64,000 bases of DNA. Origin: VAYN01 sp963702075 (GTDB taxonomy: Bacteria > Actinomycetota > Thermoleophilia > Solirubrobacterales > 70-9). Shown one piece after another: positions 14,174-22,179 of the stretch (its first letter is position 1; every line of letters starts with the position of its first letter). Both the position numbers and the translations under genes were made by a program. The stretch covers positions 1,922,001 to 1,986,000 of the forward strand of contig OY969703.1 in assembly GCA_963702075.1 (NCBI GenBank). The letters are read 5' to 3'. A model generated the notes under the pieces. The model did not search any database. It saw nothing but the letters and a program-made list of their open reading frames with translations, and was not told the origin of the DNA.

Positions 14174-14464
14174 ATGCAGCTCTACGGAATCCTTCGTCGC
14201 AACGGCTGGAGGACCGGCGAGGACCTGGAGACCGCCGCGAAAAAATCGGCCGAAGTCGGCGACGAGCCGGACTCGGGCGTGCGCTGGATCCGCAGCTACG
14301 TGCTGACCGAGGAGAGCGGCGAGCTGGGCACCTTCTGCGTTTACGAAGGCGACAGCCCGGAGACGATCCGCGCCCACGCCGAGGCCGCCGGCCTCCCTGC
14401 TGACGAGATCATCCCGATCGCCGACACGGTGATCGTCCGCCCCGATCCCGCCCCGGTCGCCTAG
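14174..14464 (+). CDS. DUF4242 family protein
   Basis: A 96-aa ferredoxin-like-fold protein of the DUF4242 family (the group containing a streptomycete nickel-binding protein). Markers are an N-terminal strand LYGILRRNGW, the conserved VRWIRSYVLTEESGELGTFC, VYEGDSPETIRAHAEAAGLP and EIIPIADTVIVRP. The Tyr/Cys/His arrangement of the putative metal site is only partly visible. GGAGG lies 8 nt before the chosen ATG, which decides it over the in-frame ATG at 14159. A long hairpin follows 15 nt after the stop. Confidence 0.85.
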   Translation: MQLYGILRRNGWRTGEDLETAAKKSAEVGDEPDSGVRWIRSYVLTEESGELGTFCVYEGDSPETIRAHAEAAGLPADEIIPIADTVIVRPDPAPVA

Positions 14465-14479
14465 GGCTCGATTGTCTCT

Positions 14480-14526
14480 CCGACGGGACGAAAACCGCTC
14501 TGTGTAAGCGGATTTCGTCCCGTCGG
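14480..14526. terminator. 20-bp-stem hairpin after the DUF4242 gene
   Basis: CCGACGGGACGAAAACCGCT (14480-14499) pairs with AGCGGATTTCGTCCCGTCGG (14507-14526) at 19 of 20 positions with a 7-nt loop. It probably ends the DUF4242 transcript. No strong T-run follows, and it abuts the promoter of the LuxR gene. Confidence 0.65.
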
Positions 14527-14540
14527 CATTTGAGCGGACC

Positions 14541-14552
14541 TAGACTGACCCG
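14541..14552 (+). promoter_or_regulatory. Leaderless promoter -10 for the LuxR regulator
   Basis: TAGACT, 6 nt, then GTG at 14553. The -35 region would fall inside the preceding hairpin. Confidence 0.5.
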
Positions 14553-17414
14553 GTGATGGGGACGCGGACTCCGCTCGTCGGTCGCGAGACCGAGCTCAGC
14601 CGCATCGCGGCCGCCCTGAACAAGGCCGAGGAAGGCTCCGGTTCGATCCTCCTGCTCTGCGGCGAGGCGGGGATCGGCAAGAGCCGGCTGGCCGAAGAAG
14701 CCACCGCCGCGGGCCCCGTCCTGCGTGGCGCGGCGACCGAGGGCTCCCCCGTCCCCTACGGGCCGATCGTCGACGCCCTGCGCTCGCGGCTCCGCGCCGA
14801 CCCGCTGGCCCTCGCCGACTGTGGCCCCCTCCTCCCCCACCTCGCTCTCCTGCTCCCGGAGCTGGGCGAAGCGGCCGCCGAGACCGAGCGGGCGACGATC
14901 TTCGAGTCGGTGCGCTGCGCCCTCGCCCACTTCGCAGCCGAGCAGCCGCTGACGATCCTCCTCGACGACCTGCAGTGGTCGGACGAGACCACCCTCGAGC
15001 TGCTCGCCGCCCTCGCCGGGCCGCTGCAGCAGATGCCGGTCCTGATCATCGGCGCCTATCGCTCCGACGGCCTTCCCCGCGGCCACCGCCTGCGCTGGCT
15101 GCGCAACGAGCTGCGGCGTGGCGGGCGCCTGGAAGAGGTCTCGCTCGACCCACTCGACCGCGACGGCGTCGCCGTGCTCTTGGAGGCGCTGCTCCCCGAG
15201 GAGCCCTCTCCCTCGCTCGTCGCAACCGTGCACGACCGCACCCTGGGCTCGCCGTTCTTCGTCGAGGAGCTGGTGGCGGCGCTGCAGTTGCGCGATGCGC
15301 TGCGCCCGGGCGAGCGCGGTCTCGAGCTCGCCGACGAAGACGACGTGCCCCTGCCCGACACGGTGCGTGAAGCGGTGCTCGTCGCCAGCTCGCCGCTGTC
15401 GCGGCAGGCTCGAGCGGCGGCCGAGGCGGCGGCGGTCGCCGGGCAGCAGCTCGACCTCGGCCTGGTCGCCGAGCTGAGCAGCGCGGCCGGCCTGGCGGAG
15501 CTGATCGAGATCGGCCTGCTGCAGGAACGCGATCCCGGGCAGGCCGCATTCCGTCATGCGCTCGCCCAGGAGGCCCTCTACACGGAGGTCCCCTGGATGC
15601 GACGGCGGGAGCTCCACCGTCGCCTGGCCGAGGCGCTCGCGGCAGCGGACGGCTCCCGGCTCGAGGTCGCAACCCACTGGCTCGGCGCCGGCGAGGAGAC
15701 GGCGGCACGCGAAGCTCTGCTCGAGGCGGCGCGCCGGTCCGAGCATCTGCAGGCGCACCGCGATGCGACCCGCGCCGCCGGCCAGGCGCTCGAGCTCTGG
15801 CCCGACGCCGACGCCGACGCGCTGCGGCTGGAGACGCTGGAGCGCTTCGCCCGCTGCGCCGAGCTGGCCGGCGAGATGACCGAGGCGGCGAAAGGCTGGC
15901 GCGAGCTGGCCGCGAGCTGCGCTGCCCGCGAGGACGGCGTCGGCTATGCGCAGGCGCAGCGGCGCCTCGCGGCGGTCCAGGATCTGCTCGGCGAGCGCGA
16001 CGCCGCCTTCGCCTCCCGCCGCCTCGCGGCTGAGGCTTTCGCCGCCGCCGAACTGGCGACCGAGGCGGCGCTGGAACGACTGGCGATGGCCGACCACCAC
16101 CGGCGCAGCGCCCGCTACCACGAGGCGATCGAGCTGACCGAGGTCGCCGCCGCCGAGGCGAGCGCCGCCGGGCACCACGAACTGCGGGCGCGGCTGCTCG
16201 GGCTGCAGGGCGTGGCGGAGGCCAAGGGCGGCGACTACGAGCGGGGCCTGGCTTCGGTGCGCGCTGGCCTGGCGCTGGCGCTCGAAAAAGACCTGACCCC
16301 GGTCGCCGCCGAGCTCTACCAGCGGCTCAGCCTCGTCCTCTACGACGGCGCCGATTACCGCCGCGCCGAGGAGGCGCTCGACACCGCCCTCGGTCTCTGC
16401 CGTGCCGACGGCGCCGGCGACACCGAGGTCGCCTGCGTCACCTGCCTCGTCTACGTGCTGCGGGAGCGCGGCGAGTGGTCCCGCGCCGAGGAGCTGGGCC
16501 GGAGCCTGATCGAGGACGACACTGCGGTCTGGGTCGCCGAGGGGTTGATCGGGGCGATCCATGCCTTCCAGGGGAAGCTGACCTCGGCCCGACGCTTGCT
16601 CACCGGCTCGCGCGCGTTCTCCTCCTCGGTCGGCCACTACAACATGTACGTCGACTCGACGACGGGGCTGGCGATCGTCGCCGCCGCCGAAGGCCTCGAC
16701 GACGAGGCGACCCTCCACTGCCGCGAGCTGCTCGCCCGCTGGGAGGAGAGCGAGGACCATCACTACGCGGTCTGGGGCATGCGCTGGGCGTCGACGTACC
16801 TCGCCTGCCGCGACGATCGCGACGGCCTCGCCGCCTGCACCGAGGCGCTCAGCCGCATGGCCTCCGACGGAGGCCACCCCGATGCCCTGGCGGCACTCGC
16901 GCAGGCGCTGGGAGAGCTGGCCCTGCTCGAAGGCAAGGAGACAACGGCCGCCGAGCACCTCTCCCGTGCCGTCGAGCTGCACCGCTCGCTGGCCATCCCG
17001 CACGAGCGGGCGCAGGTGGAGCTCCGCGCCGGCGTCGCCTTCGCCGCCGCTGGCCAGCGCGAGGAGGCCCTGGAGCGTCTCTCCGACGCCTACCGCTGCG
17101 CCCGCAAGCTCGGCGCCGGCCCGCTCGCCTCCGAGGCCGCGCAGCAGGTGGCGGCGTTGGGTGAGTCGGTGGCGCAGCGGCTGGGAAGTCGCGCCGCCGC
17201 CGCAGCCGACGGCGGCGCTCAGCTCACCCGGCGCGAGCTGGAGGTCCTGCGCCACGTCGCCGTCGGCCGCACCAACAAGGAGATCGCCCAGGAGCTGTTC
17301 ATCAGCCAGCGCACGGTCGACATGCACGTCCGCAACCTGCTCGGCAAGCTCGACTGCCGCTCCCGCGTCGAGGCGAGCCACCGCGCCGGCGAGCTCGGCC
17401 TGCTCGATGCGTAA
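14553..17414 (+). CDS. Large AAA/LuxR (LAL/MalT-type) transcriptional regulator
   Basis: A 953-aa STAND-class regulator. Its N-terminal P-loop NTPase has Walker A GEAGIGKSRL at about 35 and Walker B LTILLDDLQWSDE at about 130. A long helical TPR-like middle follows, then a C-terminal GerE/LuxR HTH (LTRRELEVLRHVAVGRTNKE, IAQELFISQRTVDMHVRNLL). Such proteins bind a ligand or partner through the repeats and activate nearby genes. Candidate targets are the downstream overlapping lipoprotein gene and the region itself. The GTG start gives MMGTRTPLVGRETEL; the ATG one codon later is equally possible. Confidence 0.92.
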   Translation: MMGTRTPLVGRETELSRIAAALNKAEEGSGSILLLCGEAGIGKSRLAEEATAAGPVLRGAATEGSPVPYGPIVDALRSRLRADPLALADCGPLLPHLALLLPELGEAAAETERATIFESVRCALAHFAAEQPLTILLDDLQWSDETTLELLAALAGPLQQMPVLIIGAYRSDGLPRGHRLRWLRNELRRGGRLEEVSLDPLDRDGVAVLLEALLPEEPSPSLVATVHDRTLGSPFFVEELVAALQLRDALRPGERGLELADEDDVPLPDTVREAVLVASSPLSRQARAAAEAAAVAGQQLDLGLVAELSSAAGLAELIEIGLLQERDPGQAAFRHALAQEALYTEVPWMRRRELHRRLAEALAAADGSRLEVATHWLGAGEETAAREALLEAARRSEHLQAHRDATRAAGQALELWPDADADALRLETLERFARCAELAGEMTEAAKGWRELAASCAAREDGVGYAQAQRRLAAVQDLLGERDAAFASRRLAAEAFAAAELATEAALERLAMADHHRRSARYHEAIELTEVAAAEASAAGHHELRARLLGLQGVAEAKGGDYERGLASVRAGLALALEKDLTPVAAELYQRLSLVLYDGADYRRAEEALDTALGLCRADGAGDTEVACVTCLVYVLRERGEWSRAEELGRSLIEDDTAVWVAEGLIGAIHAFQGKLTSARRLLTGSRAFSSSVGHYNMYVDSTTGLAIVAAAEGLDDEATLHCRELLARWEESEDHHYAVWGMRWASTYLACRDDRDGLAACTEALSRMASDGGHPDALAALAQALGELALLEGKETTAAEHLSRAVELHRSLAIPHERAQVELRAGVAFAAAGQREEALERLSDAYRCARKLGAGPLASEAAQQVAALGESVAQRLGSRAAAAADGGAQLTRRELEVLRHVAVGRTNKEIAQELFISQRTVDMHVRNLLGKLDCRSRVEASHRAGELGLLDA

Positions 17415-18024
17415 GTCCCTGCTCGCGCTGCCGCTGCTCGCTCTCGCGGCCGCCCTCGCCGGCTGCGGCGGAGGTGGCGACTCCACGACCGCGGCCGCCG
17501 GGTCCGGCAACCGCTACTTCGGCGAGCACCCGGGTCAGAAGGAAACCTCACTCCACATCGGCGCCGCCGACTGCGCCGCGCTGGCCGCGACCGTCCACCG
17601 CCAGACGAACGTCCCGCTGCACCGAACTTCCGACACGACGCCGCCGAACTCGCACTGCCAACTGGAAGGACCGGGCGTCCACGTCTCGGTCTCCCTCGAC
17701 GCTGCCCATGCCGCCCGCACCCGCTACTCGAACCGGATCGACGAGCAGGTCCAGTTCAACGCCGCCGTCCCGGCGAAGGTCCCGCAGGCGGTCCCCGACG
17801 TAGGCGACAGGGGCGCCTACAACCAGAACGCCAGCTGGATCCCGGCGTACAGCACCCTCTGGGCGGTCCGGGGCAACCGCTGGCTCACGGTCGTCTACTC
17901 GGCCACCGGCAAGACCCGCCCGCAGCGCCTGGCCGCGGCGGCGCCCCTCGCCCGCCAGGCCTTCAGGCTGACGGCTCGCCGGCCGGGGGTAGCTCAACCA
18001 TCAGCGTCACCGGCCCGTCGTTGA
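17407..18024 (+). CDS. Secreted lipoprotein of unknown function
   Basis: A 205-aa protein with a lipoprotein signal (RKSLLALPLLALAAALAGC, Cys at about 19), then a Gly/Ser/Thr linker and a globular domain with two further Cys (GAADCAALAA and NSHCQLEGPG), which could form a disulfide outside the membrane. The Trp/Tyr-rich ASWIPAYSTLWAVRGNRWLT resembles small actinobacterial DUF3558-like lipoproteins, but I cannot assign a family. It overlaps the LuxR gene by 8 nt and the convergent dtd gene by 62 bp. Confidence 0.75.
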   Translation: MRKSLLALPLLALAAALAGCGGGGDSTTAAAGSGNRYFGEHPGQKETSLHIGAADCAALAATVHRQTNVPLHRTSDTTPPNSHCQLEGPGVHVSVSLDAAHAARTRYSNRIDEQVQFNAAVPAKVPQAVPDVGDRGAYNQNASWIPAYSTLWAVRGNRWLTVVYSATGKTRPQRLAAAAPLARQAFRLTARRPGVAQPSASPARR

Positions 18025-18403
18025 TCAGCGCCACCCCCATGCAGGCGCCGAAGACGCCCTTCCTCGCCCCCAGCCGCTCGCAGAAGCGGTCGTACAGCGG
18101 CTCGGCGACCTCGGGCCGGGCGGCGCCGACGTAGCTGGGGCGGTTGCCGCGACGGGCGTCGCCATAGAGGGTGAACTGGCTGACGCAGAGGACCTCGCGC
18201 TCCCCCAGCGGATCGTTCATCCGCCCCTCGGCGTCGTCGAAGATGCGCAGCTTGCGGACCTTCTCGGCGAGCCGGTCGGCCTCGTCGGGACCATCGCCGA
18301 CACCCACACCCAGGAGCACCAGCATCCCCGGGCCAATCTGAGCGACGCGATCGCCCTCGACGTCGACCGCCGCCTGACTGACCCGCTGCACCAGCGCCTT
18401 CAC
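17963..18403 (-). CDS. dtd: D-aminoacyl-tRNA deacylase
   Basis: A 146-aa DTD enzyme that hydrolyses D-amino acids from mischarged tRNA. The family motifs are intact: start MKALVQRVSQAAVDVEGDRV, the cross-subunit SQFTLYGDARRGNRPSY with the catalytic SQFT element, and Gly-cisPro motif NDGPVTLMVE. Length matches the family (about 145 aa). The GTG start is supported by TAGGCT 7 nt upstream and by family alignment; longer upstream frames are spurious. Its last 62 bp overlap the convergent lipoprotein gene. Confidence 0.93.
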   Translation of the reverse strand: MKALVQRVSQAAVDVEGDRVAQIGPGMLVLLGVGVGDGPDEADRLAEKVRKLRIFDDAEGRMNDPLGEREVLCVSQFTLYGDARRGNRPSYVGAARPEVAEPLYDRFCERLGARKGVFGACMGVALINDGPVTLMVELPPAGEPSA

Positions 18404-18416
18404 TGGCGCGAGCCTA
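18404..18416 (-). promoter_or_regulatory. Leaderless promoter -10 for dtd
   Basis: Minus strand TAGGCT, 7 nt, then GTG at 18403. Confidence 0.55.
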
Positions 18417-18417
18417 A

Positions 18418-19014
18418 CTAGCCGGCGGTGGCGCGATGCTGCCGATGGTGGTGCTGAGGCTTCGGCACGCAGCGCTTGACGCCGTGGATCTTGCGCCAGC
18501 GGTAGCCCTTCTTGCAGTGGAGCGGGGCCAGTTCCGGCGGAGGCGCGGCCTGCGGCCCCGGGACGACGACAGTGCCGCTGCCGTTGTGGGGTTTGGACCC
18601 GGCGCTGCTGGTGCCGAGCTGAGCGTTGATCCCGGTGAAGATCTGCGGCGGCGCCATCGTGATCGACGTTGCCGTCGCCCGCGAGGAAGCGCCGTTCCAC
18701 CACTGCGCCACGGTGCGAGCGCCTGCTGCCGATGATTCGACGCCAAAGGCGATGAGGTAGGTGCCGGCCGCGATGTCGGTGACCGCGTAGTTGCCTTCGG
18801 CGTCGGTGGCGTCGCAGGCTTCGCCTTTGTCCGGCGCCACCGCTTCGACGCAGACGGTCACTTTCTGCAGCGGGTTCCCGGTGCCGACTTCAGTGACCGC
18901 GCCGGAAACCTGAGCGCCGGAGCCCCCATCGGCGATCGCGGTTGCGGCTGGCAGGAGAACGGCGAGCGCTCCCAGTACCGAGACCGCTAGGACTGCGCCT
19001 TTCATGCTCCTCAT
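18418..19014 (-). CDS. Secreted protein with carboxypeptidase-regulatory-like domain
   Basis: A 198-aa exported protein. Signal peptide KGAVLAVSVLGALAVLLPAA-TA is followed by a transthyretin-like/CarboxypepD_reg domain: VSGAVTEVGTGNPLQKVTVC, then DATDAEGNYAVTDIAAGTYL. A Pro-rich linker leads to a C-terminal Cys/His-rich basic tail (HCKKGYRWRKIHGVKRCVPK), similar to the tails of other secreted thermoleophilian proteins. GAGGAG precedes the upstream ATG (19014); an internal ATG at 19005 is possible. The role is probably cell-surface, not defined. Confidence 0.75.
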   Translation of the reverse strand: MRSMKGAVLAVSVLGALAVLLPAATAIADGGSGAQVSGAVTEVGTGNPLQKVTVCVEAVAPDKGEACDATDAEGNYAVTDIAAGTYLIAFGVESSAAGARTVAQWWNGASSRATATSITMAPPQIFTGINAQLGTSSAGSKPHNGSGTVVVPGPQAAPPPELAPLHCKKGYRWRKIHGVKRCVPKPQHHHRQHRATAG

Positions 19015-19069
19015 CGCTGCTTCCAGCTCCTCGGGTGGGTCATCACCCTGCAAACGACGGGAAAGCGCC

Positions 19070-19597
19070 CTAACTTTCGCCGGCCTGCAATGCCTCGACC
19101 AGCGAGGAGGCGTCGTAGGCGCCGTAGAAACGCTCGCCGTTGACGAAGAAGGTCGGCGTGCCGGTGGCGCCGCTCGCCTCGGCCGAGGCGAGGTCACGCT
19201 CGATCCGGTCGCGGTGGGCACCGGAATCGAGCTCCGCCGCCATCCGCTCGGCGTCGAGACCGAGCTCCTTCCCCACCTCCAGCATCGTCTCGCGGGAGAG
19301 TTTCGGCTGCGCTGCGTAGAGCGCGTCGTGGTACTCCCAGAACCGCCCCTGCGCCGCGGCCGCCTCACTCGCTTCGGCGGCTTCCATCGCCAGCGGGTGG
19401 CGCTCGGGGATCGGCAGGTGGCGGAAGCCGAACAGCAGCCGCTCCCCCAGCCGCTCGCGCACCCGCCGCAGGCTCTTCTGCGCGCCGAGGCAGAAGGGGC
19501 ACTGGAAGTCGCCGAACATCATCAGCTCCAGCGGCGCGCCGGGCTCGCCGCGAACGTGGTCGATCGCCTCCAAGGAGGGTGAGAGCAGTTCCGCCAC
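19070..19597 (-). CDS. DsbA-family thioredoxin-fold protein
   Basis: A 175-aa DsbA-like oxidoreductase without a signal peptide. The active site C-P-F-C sits in LMMFGDFQCPFCLGAQKSLR (near residue 34), a helical insertion follows, and the cis-Pro loop is GTPTFFVNGERFYG. Such cytosolic proteins resemble FrnE/2-hydroxychromene-isomerase-like or DSBA disulfide carriers. The GTG start puts the coding sequence 13 bp from the divergent antiporter start. Larger upstream frames overlap the antiporter and are rejected. Confidence 0.87.
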   Translation of the reverse strand: MAELLSPSLEAIDHVRGEPGAPLELMMFGDFQCPFCLGAQKSLRRVRERLGERLLFGFRHLPIPERHPLAMEAAEASEAAAAQGRFWEYHDALYAAQPKLSRETMLEVGKELGLDAERMAAELDSGAHRDRIERDLASAEASGATGTPTFFVNGERFYGAYDASSLVEALQAGES

Positions 19598-19610
19598 CGA
19601 ACCCGATGTT

Positions 19611-21158
19611 ATGTGGTCGATGAACAACGTCGAGTCGGTCTTCGTCCTCCTCCTCGCCGCCGCCCTGCTGGTGCGGCTGGCCGAGTTCGGCAAGATCCCG
19701 GCGCCGATCGTCCTCGTCCTCGGCGGCCTCGGGATCGCCTTCCTGCCGACGCTGCCGAACGTCGAACTCGACCCCGACACGATCTTCCTCGTCTTCCTGC
19801 CGCCGCTGGTCTACGCCGCCGGCTGGCGCACCTCGCCGCAGGAGCTGCGGGCGGTGATGCGGCCGTTGGCGCTGCTCGCGATCGGACTCGTCTTCGTCGC
19901 CGCCGGCGCCGTCGCGCTCGTCGCCCACGCCCTGGTACCGGAGCTGAGCTGGGCCGAGGCGGCGGTCCTCGGCGCCGTCCTCGCCCCCACCGACGCCGTC
20001 GCCGCCACCTCGATCTTCCGCCGCCTCGGCGCCCCCGAGCGGGTACGCCTGCTGGTCGAAGGCGAGTCGATGATCAACGACGCCACCGCGCTGGTGCTCT
20101 ACCGGATCGCCGTCGGGGTCGCGACCGGAAGCGCCTTCAGCTTCGGCGGCGCCGCGTTGGAATTCGTCGGCGTCTCGGTCGGCGGCATCGCCGTCGGGCT
20201 CGCGGTCGGATTCGTCTCCGATCGGGCGATCCGCCGCCAGACCGACAGCGGCCTCTCGATCATGCTCTCGGTCCTCACCGCCTACGGCGCCTACATCGGC
20301 GCCGAGGAGCTGCACGTCTCCGGCATCCTCGCCGCCGTCGTCGCCGGCCTCTACGCCGGCTACAACTCGCCGCGCTCGCTCGACGCCGACATCCGCCTCA
20401 ACGCCGTCGCCTTCTGGAACGTCCTCGTCTTCGGCCTCGAGATCACCCTCTTCGTCCTCCTCGGCCTGCAGCTGCCGGAGATCGTCGACACCCTCAACGA
20501 AACCTCGTCCGGCGTCAGCGAGCTGCTGCTGCCGGCGGCGGCGCTCGCCGTCACCTCGATCGCCGTCCGGCTCGCCTTCGTCTTCGCGATGGGCCGCGAC
20601 GCCGGCGAAACCCCCGGCCAGCGCTTCGCGATCGGCTGGAGCGGGATGCGCGGCGCCGTCTCGCTCGCCGCCGCCCTGGCGGTGCCGCTCAGCGTCAGCG
20701 CCCGGCCGCAGATCATCTTCCTCACCTTCGCCCTGATCCTCGTCACCCTGGTCGGCCAGGGGCTCTCGCTGCCGTTCATCGTCCGGGCGCTGGGACTGGA
20801 GCAGCCGCGCCGCTGGTCCGACGAAGAGGCGGTGGCCCGGATGGAGGCGGCGCAGTCGGCACTCGACCGGCTCGACGAGATGGAGGACGAAGAGCGCGCC
20901 AGCGAGGGCCAGCTGAAGCGGCTGCGCGATCTCTACCGCGCCCGCTTTCGCATGTGCCAGGCGGTGCTCGGAGGCGAGGACCCGGACGCCGCGGCGCGCG
21001 AACAGCGGATCGCCGACTATGGGGAGCTACGGCGGGAGCTGATCGGGATCGAGCGGGACGAGTTGCTCGGTCTGCGCGGGGCTGGGCGGCTGCGGAATGA
21101 AACTATGCGGCAGATCGAGCGGGACCTGGATCTCGAGGAGGCTCGGATTCGGGCTTGA
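19611..21158 (+). CDS. CPA1-family Na+/H+ antiporter
   Basis: A 515-aa cation/proton antiporter with about 12 membrane helices and a cytosolic C-terminal helical tail of about 110 residues (EEAVARMEAAQSALDRLDEM onward). CPA1 signatures are visible: FLPPLVYAAGW, GAVLAPTDAVAATSIFRRLG (the PTD of TM4) and the ND ion-binding motif in LLVEGESMINDATALVLYRI. A GxRGAVSLAAALAVP segment (GMRGAVSLAAALAVP) supplies the TM11-12 signature. It exports Na+ or K+ in exchange for H+. The start could be ATG 19611 or 19620. Confidence 0.93.
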   Translation: MWSMNNVESVFVLLLAAALLVRLAEFGKIPAPIVLVLGGLGIAFLPTLPNVELDPDTIFLVFLPPLVYAAGWRTSPQELRAVMRPLALLAIGLVFVAAGAVALVAHALVPELSWAEAAVLGAVLAPTDAVAATSIFRRLGAPERVRLLVEGESMINDATALVLYRIAVGVATGSAFSFGGAALEFVGVSVGGIAVGLAVGFVSDRAIRRQTDSGLSIMLSVLTAYGAYIGAEELHVSGILAAVVAGLYAGYNSPRSLDADIRLNAVAFWNVLVFGLEITLFVLLGLQLPEIVDTLNETSSGVSELLLPAAALAVTSIAVRLAFVFAMGRDAGETPGQRFAIGWSGMRGAVSLAAALAVPLSVSARPQIIFLTFALILVTLVGQGLSLPFIVRALGLEQPRRWSDEEAVARMEAAQSALDRLDEMEDEERASEGQLKRLRDLYRARFRMCQAVLGGEDPDAAAREQRIADYGELRRELIGIERDELLGLRGAGRLRNETMRQIERDLDLEEARIRA

Positions 21159-21163
21159 GGTGA

Positions 21164-21228
21164 GGGGTCGTGGGTGAGGGTCGGCGGACAACAGCGGGGA
21201 GGGTCCGGCGACCCTCACCCACGACCCC
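21164..21228. terminator. Bidirectional terminator, 26-bp stem
   Basis: Arms 21164-21189 and 21203-21228 (starting GGGGTCGTGGGTGAGGG and ending its complement CCCTCACCCACGACCCC) match at 25 of 26 positions with a 13-nt loop. It sits exactly between the convergent antiporter and hydrolase genes. Confidence 0.8.
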
Positions 21229-21231
21229 CAC

Positions 21232-22101
21232 TCAGGCGGTGAAGAACTCCTGGGCTCTTTCGGTGACGAGCTGGGGCATCTCGTCGGCTATGAAGTGGCC
21301 GCAACCGTCTACTTTCTCCAGCTGCATGTCCTCCGCGTGGCGCTCGTAGCCGGCTAGGAGGTTGTGGTTGAGGGCGGCGTCGCCGGTGCCGAATAGGAGT
21401 TTGGTGGGGACCTCTAGGTGGGCCTTCGCGTAGCGGCCGCGGGCGATCTCTCGAACCTCCCGCAGGTTGAAGACGCGGTACATCTGCACCGCCGCACGCG
21501 CTCGGTCCGGTTCGGTGAAGGTGTCGGAGAAAGCGTGCAGCGTCGCTTCGTCCCATACCTCGCGCCGCACAGAGGCGCCGGCAAGCACTTTCGGCACGAA
21601 CTTGCCGCTGCGGTGGAGGCGGTAGCCGATGCCGGGACTGAGGATCAGCCACTGGTACCAGAAGCGCCAGAGATGGGGCGCCATCGCCCTGAAGCTGGTC
21701 CAGGGCGGCAGGATGTTGAGCGCCAGGTAGCGCTCGAAGCGCCGTGGCTCGCGCAGACACAGCAGGAACCCGATCCAGCCGCCCCAATCGTGCCCGACCA
21801 GCTTCACCCGCTCGATCCCGAGCTCGTCGAGGACCGCGAGCACGTCGTCGGCCAGGTTCTCCTTCTCGTAGCCGGCCTTCGGCGCCTCCGACCAGCCGAA
21901 CCCGCGCAGGTCGAGGGCGATCACCCGATGGCGGTCGGCCAGCGCCGGCATCAAGTGGCGCCACTCGTACCAGTGCTGCGGCCAGCCATGCAGGCAGAGG
22001 ACGACGTCCTCGCCGCTCCCAGCTTCGGCGTAGTGAAACTCGACTCCCCGCGCCCGCACCCAGTGGTGCGTGACGCCGTCGACCTGCGGCATCTCGCTCA
22101 C
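21232..22101 (-). CDS. Alpha/beta hydrolase, epoxide-hydrolase-like
   Basis: A 289-aa alpha/beta hydrolase of the epoxide hydrolase / haloalkane dehalogenase class. The oxyanion motif LCLHGWPQHWYEWRHLMPAL is near 40, the Asp nucleophile is in VKLVGHDWGGWIGF (about 105), the lid carries FWYQWLILSPGIGYRL, and the catalytic His is in VDGCGHFIADEMP. The HGWP plus GHDWGG combination favours an epoxide hydrolase. The GTG at 22101 (MSEMPQVDGV) is chosen because TAGGGT lies 7 nt upstream; in-frame GTGs exist up to 22110. Confidence 0.9.
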   Translation of the reverse strand: MSEMPQVDGVTHHWVRARGVEFHYAEAGSGEDVVLCLHGWPQHWYEWRHLMPALADRHRVIALDLRGFGWSEAPKAGYEKENLADDVLAVLDELGIERVKLVGHDWGGWIGFLLCLREPRRFERYLALNILPPWTSFRAMAPHLWRFWYQWLILSPGIGYRLHRSGKFVPKVLAGASVRREVWDEATLHAFSDTFTEPDRARAAVQMYRVFNLREVREIARGRYAKAHLEVPTKLLFGTGDAALNHNLLAGYERHAEDMQLEKVDGCGHFIADEMPQLVTERAQEFFTA

Positions 22102-22114
22102 AGCCACCACCCTA
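22102..22114 (-). promoter_or_regulatory. Leaderless promoter -10 for the hydrolase
   Basis: Minus strand TAGGGT, 7 nt, then GTG at 22101. Confidence 0.5.
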
Positions 22115-22179
22115 GGCGATACGGGCGCGGCGACCGGCGGCGCGCCGGGAATCGCGCCGGTCGCCCGCCCCTTTTCCGC

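Noticed and set aside
14409..17510. 1033-codon open frame antisense to the LuxR regulator
   Set aside because: Its translation is a Gly/Ala/Arg/Gln-rich mirror of the real gene's codons with no domain; the plus strand encodes a clear AAA/LuxR protein.
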